Assembly (NCBI RefSeq): GCF_018448495.1
Contig: NZ_CP049902.1
Span: 372,001 to 436,000 of the forward strand
From: Psychrobacter sp. WY6
Lineage (GTDB): Bacteria; Pseudomonadota; Gammaproteobacteria; Pseudomonadales; Moraxellaceae
Length of the DNA stretch: 64,000 bases
Direction: 5' to 3'
A model generated the notes under the pieces. It was not told where the DNA came from and did not search any database. It was given only the letters and a program-made list of their open reading frames with translations. Positions within the stretch are counted from its first letter, which is position 1. Each line of letters starts with the position of its first letter. Positions 44,160 through 53,948 of the stretch are shown here, in pieces. The translations under genes were made by a program, and so were the position numbers.

Positions 44160-45088
44160 GTGATTAAAAATATTATATATCTTGATGAAGACAAAATGTA
44201 TTCGCTATCTTCACAGCTTTTTGAGGGAGTAACTGAATACGTTTTGAATGAGAAGAACTTAGAAAAATCAGAATCAGAACAACAAAAAGGTTCTATGAAT
44301 AGCGGTAGAATAGTTGGCGATATCTTAAAAAACAGTGAAAGAACACAGAAAAGAAGTTTTTAAATGACTACTCATATACTCTTTTTGAAAAAAAGCTTAT
44401 TGAAGAAAATAAAGTACTGACAGTTTCATACGAAAGCTCTAGTTTAGAGAAACTGATAAAAGAAAAATCATTTATAAAAGTCACAGCAAAGGCAACATTC
44501 AACGATATAGATTCAATAATAAGTACTCTTAATAACTTTAACCGAATGGGTAAAGCACTAACATATGTTACTAATTACGAAAATATTAAGTTAGTTAAAG
44601 CGGAACTCTCGAGAGTTCAAAAAGGAAAAGATGAAAGAGATAAAATTAGCGTGCTGAACGCTGAAATTAAGAGAATTAGTGATATAGATAAACTATCAAT
44701 CGAGCAAGGCTTAAATTTTGATAAACAGTTACTTGATGATTTAGGTTTTCTTTTAGAATATGGTTTAGGAGGTCAACTTGAAGTACAAATGAATCTTTCC
44801 AATCATATAGCTTCAGCTAATCTTAATCGAAAGTTTCTTAGAGAACCAGAAGACTTAGTAATTCGTAAATATTCAAGACAGACTGAAGTTCAATTTACTT
44901 TATTCGGTATAATTACACAATATGAAAAAGAACAAACTAGCCCTCCTGAAGCAGCGCATGACTATGAAACTTTGAAAGAAGCTATAATGAACATGGTTTC
45001 TCATATAACTAATTTAGAATCCGCATTCACTGGCAGGCTTAGCAATGAAATAATTATCGATCCCATCGCAATGTATACTGAACTATAA
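44160..45088 (+). CDS. Unknown soluble protein, DUF6414-like, frameshifted
   Basis: About 309 residues after correction. A GTG start at 44160 follows AAGGAAAAGA. The N-terminus IKNIIYLDEDKMYSLSSQLF then EGVTEYVLNEKN recalls the family I know as DUF6414 (uncertain, from memory). One A lost at about 44342 breaks the frame; it continues NTEKKFLNDYSYTLFEKKLI, IKVTAKATFNDIDSIISTLN and LGFLLEYGLGGQLEVQMNLS, ending IIIDPIAMYTEL. Helical and beta segments alternate, no catalytic motif seen. It closes the cassette, followed by a terminator. AT-rich, so probably accessory. Confidence 0.7.
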
Positions 45089-45138
45089 AGATTAATCTTT
45101 GAATTAGGATCCTAAAAACTATTTTTTAGAGCTCATAC

Positions 45139-45162
45139 AAAAAAGCCCCTAAGGGCTTTTTT
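45139..45162. terminator. Bidirectional rho-independent terminator
   Basis: The stem AAAAAAGCCC / GGGCTTTTTT has a four-base loop and lies between the cassette and the convergent HbpS-like gene. Confidence 0.9.
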
Positions 45163-45232
45163 ATGTCTACTGCTAGCGATATCGAAGTTTTTCGATGATA
45201 TCTAAATCATTTAGCGATATCTAAGCCATCAA

Positions 45233-45748
45233 CTACTTCTGTTTAGGCATGACTTTTTCGATAGCTTTCAACGCACAAGCTTCGTCTTGTACTGCACCGC
45301 CTGCGCCGCCCGCTGCAATAGCGCCAATCACATCATTGCCAAACTTTAACGGCACACCACCGCCGATCAGCAGTAAATCATTTACCGTATTCAGGTTATT
45401 TGAGTCTGGATTAGCGCGAGCATTATCCGCCAAAGTGCGTGAAGGCGTCTTGGTAGATAATGCCGTAAATGCCTTGCGAACAGCAGCATCAGTATTGTGC
45501 GGACCAACGTTATCATCACGCTGTAGCGCGATTAAATTACCAGCACGATCAACAACTGCGACAACGGCAGATTTGCCCTCTGCGTGACAGGCTGCCATGG
45601 TGGCATCGATTAATTCATTGGCCAACTCTAAAGAAACATTGGGCTGTTGTAATACTAGATTTGGTTTGGCGGCCAAAACGTTGGCTGAACAGCCAATGAC
45701 TGCTAGCGCCAATATTGCTTTAGATAAGTAGTTCGAGATTAACTTCAT
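45233..45748 (-). CDS. Secreted GlcG/HbpS-like heme-binding family protein
   Basis: 171 residues, intact. A signal peptide (ISNYLSKAILALAVIGCSAN) with probable cleavage after NVLA precedes a single GlcG/HbpS domain: LELANELIDATMAACHAEGK, SAVVAVVDRAGNLIALQRDD, TPSRTLADNARANPDSNNLN and GGVPLKFGNDVIGAIAAGGA are all typical. The family includes heme-degradation and redox-sensing proteins as well as members of unknown role, so heme binding is only possible. It is probably periplasmic. Confidence 0.88.
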   Translation of the reverse strand: MKLISNYLSKAILALAVIGCSANVLAAKPNLVLQQPNVSLELANELIDATMAACHAEGKSAVVAVVDRAGNLIALQRDDNVGPHNTDAAVRKAFTALSTKTPSRTLADNARANPDSNNLNTVNDLLLIGGGVPLKFGNDVIGAIAAGGAGGAVQDEACALKAIEKVMPKQK

Positions 45749-46121
45749 AAAGAGTCCTAAATATTACTCATACATGTGAGCGTTTGTTTGAAATGATGCT
45801 TAGTGAGCTTTAATAAGCGTATTTGATGAAACCAGACAACGAGTTATCGTTAACTCAAAGGTGCTCTTGCGACTCTAGCGAGAATGAGAGTCATAATCTT
45901 GCAAAAAGCACAACAATGATAAGTTAATTTTTCTACAAAATTCAATTAATTTTGTAAGATTTACTTTATAAATTTGCAACTCTACATTAAGTTTTCTGTT
46001 ACATACTCTATTTTTTAACACTCACACTCAAAAGACGCTTACATCGTGGTAATCTCGAGCAGCGCACAACAGCGATATCAACTCATTTCTCTCAAAAATC
46101 GGTTATAATTCATACACTAAT
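45749..46121. other. Divergent intergenic region upstream of mutY
   Basis: About 370 bases, AT-rich, without a reading frame. A perfect TATAAT lies at 46104-46109. If it is the mutY -10 box, transcription would begin only a few bases before the ATG at 46122, which would favour the in-frame ATG at 46140 as the translation start. Confidence 0.45.
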
Positions 46122-47409
46122 ATGCCAAAAATTGATGATATGACTCAGCTTACCCCCACTGCAAACCTTACAACGATAGAAAATAATTTTACTCAACTCG
46201 GTACTTCTCTCGATTCGTTCGCCCCGCGCCTACTCGATTGGTTCGCCGAAAACGGTCGCCATGACCTACCTTGGCAGCAGCACCAAACCGACGCGCCCAA
46301 TCCTTATGTCGTCTGGCTATCCGAAGTCATGCTACAGCAGACGCAAGTAACGACAGTGCTGCCCTACTTTGCCCGTTTTATGGCATCGTTTCCGACCGTG
46401 CAAGATTTAGCCGCCGCAGAATGGGATACGGTTGCGGAGCATTGGGCAGGACTTGGCTATTATGCGCGCGCGCGTAATTTGCATAAAGGCGCGAAACAAC
46501 TGGTCGAAGTCATTGATGAGACGGGCGACTTTCCGCAGACGCTAGCAGGGTGGGAAGCCATCTCTGGCGTTGGGCCATCGACCGCTGGCGCGATTATGGC
46601 GATGGGCTTACATCGTTATGGCGTCATCTGTGATGGTAATGTCAAACGTGTCTTGACGCGTTGGGCAGCGATTGACGGTGATATTACCAAGTCTGCCACC
46701 ACCAAAGAGCTATGGGCATTGGCAGAGCGTTTAACGCCTGTCGATGACTCAGGATTGTTCGCGCAAGCGATGATGGATATGGGCGCGACATTATGCACGC
46801 GTAGCAAACCTGCCTGCCTATTATGTCCCCTTCAAGAGGACTGCTTGGCACATGCAGAGGGGCGCGAAACAGATTATCCAGTCAAAGCAAAAAAGCAACC
46901 CAAGCCCAGCAAGTTTAGCAATGCGTTATTGATTGAAGACATTGATGGCAAAATACTGTGGCTACAACGCCCTGATAATGGCATTTGGGGCGGACTGTGG
47001 AGTTTACCTTTACAGTTTGTTGAAAAAACCGCAGGCAAAGTGAATACTAAAACTGCCGCAGAAAAAAACTGAAATTGACGATACATTATTAAAAGTGACC
47101 AGTAATGAAAAAGTATATGAAGCAGAATTTACCACTGCCGAGCAAATTATCAACGAGTGGTTAGATAAGCATAAATTGGCAGCAAAAGCAGTCAGCAATA
47201 CATTGCTCGATGACGCCCCTATTAAACATTCACTGACCCATTTTCATTGGTATTTGACCCCGCGTAAATTAACGATTGACGCTAAGCAAATAAACGAGCT
47301 GAATGAGAAATTGTCAGCGGCTGAAATAGCATTTAAATGGTTGACACAACAAAAAGCGCAAGACAGTTTAGGACTGCCTCGCGCTATGGAAAAAATCATC
47401 GAGCGTTAA
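46122..47409 (+). CDS. mutY: A/G-specific adenine glycosylase, one frameshift
   Basis: Removes A mispaired with 8-oxoG or G; about 428 residues after correction. Catalytic Glu in WLSEVMLQQTQV, the helix-hairpin-helix ISGVGPSTAGAIMAMGLH, the Asp in GVICDGNVKRVLTRW and the 4Fe-4S set CTRSKPACLLCPLQEDC (C-x6-C-x2-C-x5-C) are present. The C-terminal NUDIX-like domain starts LLIEDIDGKILWLQRPDNGI, WGGLWSLP. The A7 run at 47062-47068 has one A too many (or two too few), after which the C-terminal domain continues to 47409. Start 46122 or 46140. Confidence 0.93.
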
Positions 47410-47462
47410 AATCAGTTTTATTAACTAATATTCTATATTTAACTATTTATTGAAGGTAATTT

Positions 47463-48750
47463 ATGAACAAACCTAAAAAAATTCAAGATAATCCTTCAAT
47501 TGCCAAAATAACAAATCAAATGGAAAGTATAGAGACTCTATATAAGATATCTCCAATTCTAAAATATTTTTTCCGAAGATAAGTAAGGCTTTTGATAGTT
47601 TCCCTGAAATTAAAAATCAAGCCAAAATCTTTGAAGTACCTGATAAATTTAACAAGCGATTTTCAGAATTGGGTTGGGTTGCTTATGAATCAATGAGCTT
47701 AGAAATTATGAAGGAAGCTATTGCTAAATATGATACTGAAGGTGTAAAAGTCGCTGAGCAGTTTCTTACTGATTCATATGATGCCGATTGTCTAAAATGG
47801 GGAGTACTTAGGTTACAAGGTAATCAAGAATTTCGACGTCGTATCCGACTTATTGAACTTGCAAAAGAAGATTACTTAGCAAAACGCTATCATGCCTGTA
47901 TTCCTCTACTACTTAGCTTGCTTGATGGTATTGTGAATGACATTTCAAAGCATGTTGGTTTTTTCGCCGACTCAGCAAACATGACGGTATGGGATTCTAT
48001 GGCTGCACATGAGACAGGGTTGCAAGTAGTAGCATCTCTATTCACTAAAAGTAGAAATAAAACTAGTGAAGAAGCTCTTACTATTCCTTATAGACATGGG
48101 ATCCTCCACGGTAGAGAGTTAGCTTTTGATAATAAATTAGTAGCAGCAAAAGTTTGGGCAGCACTTTTTGCGACTAGAGATTGGGCAGATGCATTAATAA
48201 GTGCTAAAAGTTCTGATTCAATAGAAGAAAAAGGTTGGCAAGAAGTTTTAAGTGATTTTTCAGACACCCAGCGACAAAAGAAGCTAATAGAAAGCTGGAA
48301 ACCACGTTCAAAGAAAATGTTACTTATCTGCCTTATATAGGCAAAGCAGAGGAATTGCCTTTAAATACTCCAGAGCGAGCAGCAGTAGCAGAATTTATAG
48401 AGAACTGGATAACTAGAAGGTATGGGCTATTAGCAGAATCACTTGTATATTTTGTCGATAAATCTAAAGGGAGAAAAGCAGGATTAGCTAAAGAAGACTT
48501 TGGAAGACATATACCTTTAGCATATAAAATAGTATCAATTGAAGACAAGGCTGCAGCTATCACTTTAGTAACGGTGGAACTAGAATTCGAAAGCGGTGAC
48601 CAAAAGATTATCAAAGAAATTAGCGTGTCTACTAATTATCAAGACAACGAAAATAATATACTAGTAAGAACAGAAGATAATGGTCATTGGAAAATCATGC
48701 AAAACTCTTTCACTAATATTCTGTATGCTTCTCTTTTTAAAGAAATTTAA
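47463..48750 (+). CDS. Uncharacterised protein with a HEPN-like R-x4-H motif, two frameshifts
   Basis: About 429 residues after correction. The start MNKPKKIQDNPSIAKITNQM follows GAAGGTAATTT. Frames break at about 47570 (a T lost from T6) and 48311 (an A lost). The central part is helical: ELAKEDYLAKRYHACIPLLL, SLLDGIVNDISKHVG, then PYRHGILHGRELAFDNKLVA with R-H-G-I-L-H near residue 210, the R-x4-6-H pattern of HEPN ribonucleases. The C-terminal 130 residues (from ERAAVAEFIENWITRRYGLL) are a mixed alpha/beta domain. AT-rich relative to mutY and tesB. No named family recognised; HEPN assignment is inference. Confidence 0.7.
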
Positions 48751-48773
48751 AACTAATGTCTATCCCAAAATTG

Positions 48774-48811
48774 AAAAAAGCGACTTAACATCATGCTAAG
48801 TCGCTTTTTTT
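48774..48811. terminator. Bidirectional rho-independent terminator
   Basis: A 14-bp stem AAAAAAGCGACTTA / TAAGTCGCTTTTTT with a nine-base loop between convergent genes. Confidence 0.92.
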
Positions 48812-48841
48812 ATTTAACGCTCTTTATAACTATCATTAGCG

Positions 48842-49736
48842 CTAAGACTTTGGCACACGTAAACGCATCAGACCTTCTTGCTGTACCGTAGCAACCAGCT
48901 TACCATCTTGCCAAAACTGCCCATGGTTTAAGCCCTTGGCATTAGACGTGGTATCACTCCACATGTCGTATAGCATCCAACCGTTTAAATAAAAATTACG
49001 AAAATGCATCGAGTGATCGATACTGGCCGCTTGCAAGCCGCTGGTCATAAAGCTAACACCATGTGACATCAGCCCTGTACCAACCAGATAAAAATCGGAC
49101 GAAAATGCCAATAGCGCTTGTTGAATCGCAACAGGTTGATTGCCCAATTCGCGGATACGCAACCAGTTCGCCTGCTTCGGTTTCATTGGCTCTGGATGAA
49201 TCGGATCACGCGGTTTAAGGGTTTAATTTCGACATGGCGACGCCGCATAAAACGGGCTTTGAGTGCGTCTGGGACTTTTCCCATACTCTTCTTTTAAATC
49301 TTGCTCAGCCAGTAAATCCTCTGGTGGCGGATAGACGGGCATGTCTTCTTGATACTCTAAACCCTCTTCCATCGGCGAAAACGAGGCTATCATTGAAAAT
49401 ATACTTGCTCAATGGGCGCTTACCACGCACTTCTTTATACTGAATCGCCGTCACTTCACGCGCAGACAGACTACGACCGTCACGCAAGCGGCGCACCTGA
49501 TAAATCACTGGCTGCGTGATATCACCACCGCGCAAAAAATAGCCGTGCAGTGAATGACAGGGTTTGTCTTTGTCCAGTGTATGCGCCGCTGCCATGATGG
49601 CTTGGGCGAGCACTTGTCCACCAAAAATACGACTGCCAACATAGTCATGGCTCTTACCCTCAAAGACATCGGGGGTCACTTCAATAAGCGCTACAGTAGC
49701 TAGCAGCTCATCAATCAATTGCGAATAATCGGACAT
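48842..49736 (-). CDS. tesB: Acyl-CoA thioesterase II, three frameshifts
   Basis: Hydrolyses acyl-CoA to free acid and CoA in the cytosol; about 297 residues after correction. The first hot-dog domain is shown by DYVGSRIFGGQVLAQAIMAA, CHSLHGYFLRGGDITQPVIY and LRDGRSLSAREVTAIQ. The second is shown by AFSSDFYLVGTGLMSHGVSF (catalytic-type Asp), ASIDHSMHFRNFYLNGWMLY and the ending TVQQEGLMRLR. Indels at about 49405, 49275 and 49217 interrupt the linker region between the domains; the corrected middle reads FSMIASFSPMEEGLEYQEDM. Start 49736 (MSDYSQLIDELLATV). Confidence 0.92.
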
Positions 49737-50162
49737 GACGGTATGTTTCCTTATTTTTATCAAAAACGCTAAGCATCTGAAAATACGCACCCAACGATAT
49801 CAATATCATATCGCGAAAGACAAAAGATACTTTGCATTTGAATGTAAAATAATATGAAATCACTTGCTAAAAATGCACAAGAGATTTAACACGAAAATTT
49901 TAGCGCAAAAAACACGGTCATAGCAGCGCTATCACCAGCATTTATTATATAGTTGTTTCAGCTTAAAAGAAGTACAAAGCCATCGAGTACAAAGGTATAT
50001 GTGATACTTCACACGAGATGCGCTCACCCTTTTATAGCGAATGGGCTATAAATCGAAAAGATAAACATCTTACCCAATATCGATGGCTTTGACTAGAGAG
50101 CGACGCTCACTTGGCAATATCATGTTGATATTTTTGCTTAACATGCCTTAAGGCGCGCTCTA
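49737..50162. other. Intergenic region between tesB and the MITE
   Basis: About 425 bases without a convincing gene. An 11-base inverted repeat, AAAGCCATCGA at 49976-49986 and TCGATGGCTTT at 50080-50090, brackets about 90 bases; its significance is unknown. The tesB promoter must lie in the left part. Confidence 0.4.
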
Positions 50163-50342
50163 GGGCGTGTCCTCATTTTAAAAATGGTCATAAAAATGAG
50201 ATAAATTGTCGTCAAACAAGGAAAGTAGCGCAAATAATATCGAGATATTGATAAGCTATTTGACGATGTTTGGCAAAATTTAGCCATTTTTAGCCTTTTT
50301 TAGCCCATTTAGAAGATAATCGATTGAATTGAGGACACGCCC
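50163..50342. repeat. MITE-like element, copy B (180 bp), TA-flanked
   Basis: Same element as at 4264-4433 in the opposite orientation. The 13-base terminal inverted repeats GGGCGTGTCCTCA are identical and the flanks are again TA. It carries a ten-base internal duplication (a repeated TTTAGCC-like segment near 50290) absent from copy A. It lies about 20 bp beyond the rapA terminator. Confidence 0.87.
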
Positions 50343-50363
50343 TAATATAAACGATATTAATCA

Positions 50364-50394
50364 TAAAAAACGAGATGCTATTAAACATCTCGTT
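50364..50394 (-). terminator. Terminator of rapA
   Basis: In the minus direction the stem AACGAGATG (50386-50394) / CATCTCGTT (50369-50377) has an eight-base loop and is followed by a run of T (50364-50370). Confidence 0.85.
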
Positions 50395-50411
50395 CTTTTG
50401 ATCATTTACAT

Positions 50412-53294
50412 TTATGGCTTCACTGCCACTAACACACGGATGGAGTCTGGGACTAATAACAGACTACCTAGTGCTTGCTCACCTTGGGCTTTTAGCTGCT
50501 CCAAGCGCTCAATTTCGGCAGGGCGTACGTTAGGATTAATCGTTTGTAGATGCTTAAGACGCTTGATTTCACGTGACCACTGCTGGCTAAAACGGGCACT
50601 GGCTTGTTCACCAATCTCAGCAAGCTGCTGACGGGCAATCTCTTCCGCTTCATAATAACGCTGCTCCACATCACCGCGTACTTTAATGACTTGGCGAGCA
50701 CGGTTTTTATCCAGACGCTCAATATGCGGCATAATCATCTCCGCACTGATACGCGAGGACAAATCACTGCCTTGCTCACTGATAAATACACGGATATTTT
50801 GCGTGGTCAGCGTCGCGGGTAAATTGAGTAACCTTGGCGCAATGGCTTCAACGCGGAAATTCACTTCGAGCAGCACCATACCTTGTGGTACAGCAGAACT
50901 TTTTAGCATCGCCACCGTGGTATTACCAAAGGTGCTGGTACTCGCCAACTCATAAATCGCGCGCATCAATGGATGTTCGTGAGTGATAAATTCGATATCT
51001 TCACGCTGTAGTGCTTGCTCACGCTCGAATGTCAACGTCATACCGTCTTCGTCACCGAGTGGCAGACCATCGATATAATCACTAATTTCAGTGCTGTCAA
51101 TCGGAGCAATCACCCACGAGCCATCGCGCTGGATATTGTGATCGATATTGGCTGAGGCAAAAAAGCGCTCAATAAACTGCGGCAATAGATTATGACTATC
51201 AAAATCGCGCATGGCGTCAGCGATACGTTTGGCAACACGTGGGCGACACGAGTTGTATTCTAATAGGCGATCACGACCCGCTTGTAGCTGTGCCTCTAAC
51301 CCCAATCGCGTCTGTTTCGCTTCTTCGATGATATCTTGTAGTATCGCACGGTTCTCGTCAGTATCCGCGCCTTCAAGCATGGGCTTTAGCTCTTGGATAT
51401 ACTGCTCTTGCACGCTCTGCGCCGTTGGAGAGATTTGATTAAACATATTCAACGCGTCGTGATACCATTTATACAGACGCTCTTGTGCTGTGCCTTGTAC
51501 ATAAGGCACATGGAGCATAATTTGCTGCGTTTGTCCGATACGATCTAGGCGACCAATACGCTGCTCTAAGGTATCTGGATTGGCTGGCAAATCCCACAAT
51601 ATCAGCTGGCTGGCAAACTGGAAGTTACGACCTTCCGAACCAATCTCCGAGCACAACAATATCTGAGCGCCTTCGCTATCGGCAAAAAACGCCGCTGCTT
51701 GGTCACGCTCAAGTAAGGTCATCTGCTCAGTAAAGATAGCGGTTTTAATACCAGCATGTAAGCGTAATACCGCCTCCAAGCTCTCAACCGTCGCGCCACT
51801 ACGGGCAATCAACAGCACTTTTTGTGCTTAAGCTCGCCGCGCAAAATATCAATCAACCAAGGCACGCGTGGGTCATCTTCTAGCCAGCCGCCATCAGGTT
51901 GGTTTTCTTCGCCCCATAGCTGCTCACGCAATTTACCATTGGTTTGATAGCTGTCTTTCCATGCGGCAGGTAATGCCAATGGGTACGGCTGGCTGCTACG
52001 ACCATAGAACCCTTTCACACTTTCACGGGTATTACGGAATAGAACGACCTGTACCATGACGATCTAATAGCTCGTTGAGCGCATAAGTACGCAATTTTTC
52101 GTCATCATTAATCGTTGCCAACTCATCAAGACTGATGTCTAACAAGCTGCTTAAAGCGGCAATTTGACTGTCGCTTAATGGCTTATCTTCTATCAATACA
52201 CCAGCGACAGCAGCCGTTTCAGCAAAGGCTTCTTGACTATCAATAAACTCATCCAAATCATCAAAGCGATCCGGATCGAGCAAACGCAAACGAGCAAAGT
52301 GACTTTGTGCCCCAAGCTGCTCTGGCGTCGCTGTCAATAGCATGACCCCTGGCGTTTCTTCAGCAAAATCAGCAATCAAGTCATATTTATCATTGCCGCC
52401 TTGCGCCTCATCCCAATGCAGGTGATGCGCCTCATCAACCACCAATAAATCAAACCCTGCATCCATCGCTTGGTCGTACAAATCAGGGTGATCGAGTAAT
52501 AAATCCATACCCGCAATGATACATTGCTCAGTGGCAAAGACGTTTTGCTCAGGATCGTGTTCTTTAATGGCTGCTGCACGTACCAAATCAAATAAGGCAA
52601 AATTTAGATTAAAACGACGACGCAGCTCAATCATCCACTGATATTGCAAACTATCTGGTACAAGAATGAGTACACGCTCAGCTTTGAATGTCAACAACTG
52701 TTGATTAATAATCAAACCCGCTTCGATGGTTTTGCCCAAACCAACTTCGTCAGCAAGCAACACACACGCGGTGCGATACGTTTGCCAACTTCATGAGCGA
52801 TATAGAGCTGATGCTCAATGATATCGACACGCGCACCCATCAAGCCTTTAAGCGGATGACCCGCTAGCGCCGACTGCATACGCAAGATATCTTGACGCAG
52901 CTCATACCAATCACCACGCTCAATCCGACCAGCCCAGACGCTCAAGCGGCTTAGCAAGCGTAATATTGGCAGCAAGACGGGTTTCCATAATGCCTCGTTC
53001 ATGCTCATCGACACTGTATTTGAGTACACCCATCACTTCTTCGACCGCGGTTACGGTATAGCTTTTACCCGCTTGATCAGAAATACTATCGCCGACTTTA
53101 AACACCACGCGTGATAATGGCGCGGAGTTTTTGGCGTAGACGCGCGTCTCTTCACTTTGTGGAAATAGAATGTGCACACATCGGTCATCTACATCGATGA
53201 CCACACCCAAGCCCAGCTCGGACTCCGTATCAGATAAATAACGTTGACCAACGGCAAATTCAGTATTGTGCAATGAAGCGATAGAGATAGTCAT
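50412..53294 (-). CDS. rapA: RNA polymerase-associated ATPase RapA, several frameshifts
   Basis: Swi2/Snf2-type ATPase that recycles RNA polymerase; about 961 residues after correction. N-terminal Tudor-like region FAVGQRYLSDTESELGLGVV, Walker A in LLADEVGLGKTIEAGLIINQ, DEAH box VVDEAHHLHWDE, motif III MLLTATPEQLG, helicase C-terminal EIGSEGRNFQFASQLI and motif VI QRIGRLDRIGQTQQI are all present in order, then the long RapA C-terminal region. Frames break at about 52935, 52760, 52045 and 51825, mostly in A/T or C runs. Stand-alone gene with its own terminator. Confidence 0.95.
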
Positions 53295-53948
53295 AGGGCG
53301 ATGTCTTTTGTACTCAGATAATAGGAAAAAATAGATAGCTCATAATGAGAGTTGCTAGCGTGAATCACTAGCGCGATGTCATTACTTAATAGTCTGAGAG
53401 GTCGCCGGCCATACCGGCAGCGTCAGCTCATTAGCTAGGTCGCAAGATAAAGCCGACCATTATATAACGTTAGCAGCTAGATGAGTGCGCTAAGTTGACT
53501 TTTCAAGAGCAGATTATTGCAAGATTATATCAACGCCAACCATAAGTTGGTCATATAAAACAATAAGATAACGACTCGCAAGTAAAGAAAAAATATTGTC
53601 ATTATAAAATTGATTCTGTATTGTTAAGAAATGCAATAAAACATTTCTTCTTTCTTACCTGACTTATTCAAACTCACGTCTACCCATACTCTTTTGCCGC
53701 CTAGTATTCATGATTAATTATCCTTCAGGGTTTACGGGCACAGTATGGCCTTTTATAGTCCTTTAAGTTATAAAACTATCAATAGTTAAGTCGGTTAAGT
53801 TATGAGAGTAAAGTTATAGTTTTAATTTTTTGCCATATGTACAGACCATTTTAATTAAGATTACGCATTACCACCTAATTGATTGCCACCAATACCTAGC
53901 ATTGGCACTCTTCTTCGTGGTCACTATTATCCAAGGACTATCACCATC
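53295..53948. other. Divergent intergenic region between rapA and the histidine kinase
   Basis: About 650 bases with no convincing gene. A small GC-rich hairpin (GCCGG / CCGGC at about 53402-53417) stands out from an otherwise AT-rich stretch. Promoters for both neighbours are expected; I could not place them with confidence. Confidence 0.4.

Noticed and set aside
43634..48750. A prophage or integrative element spanning the AT-rich region
   Set aside because: No integrase, no attachment-site duplication seen, and ordinary genes (HbpS-like, mutY) lie between the AT-rich parts.
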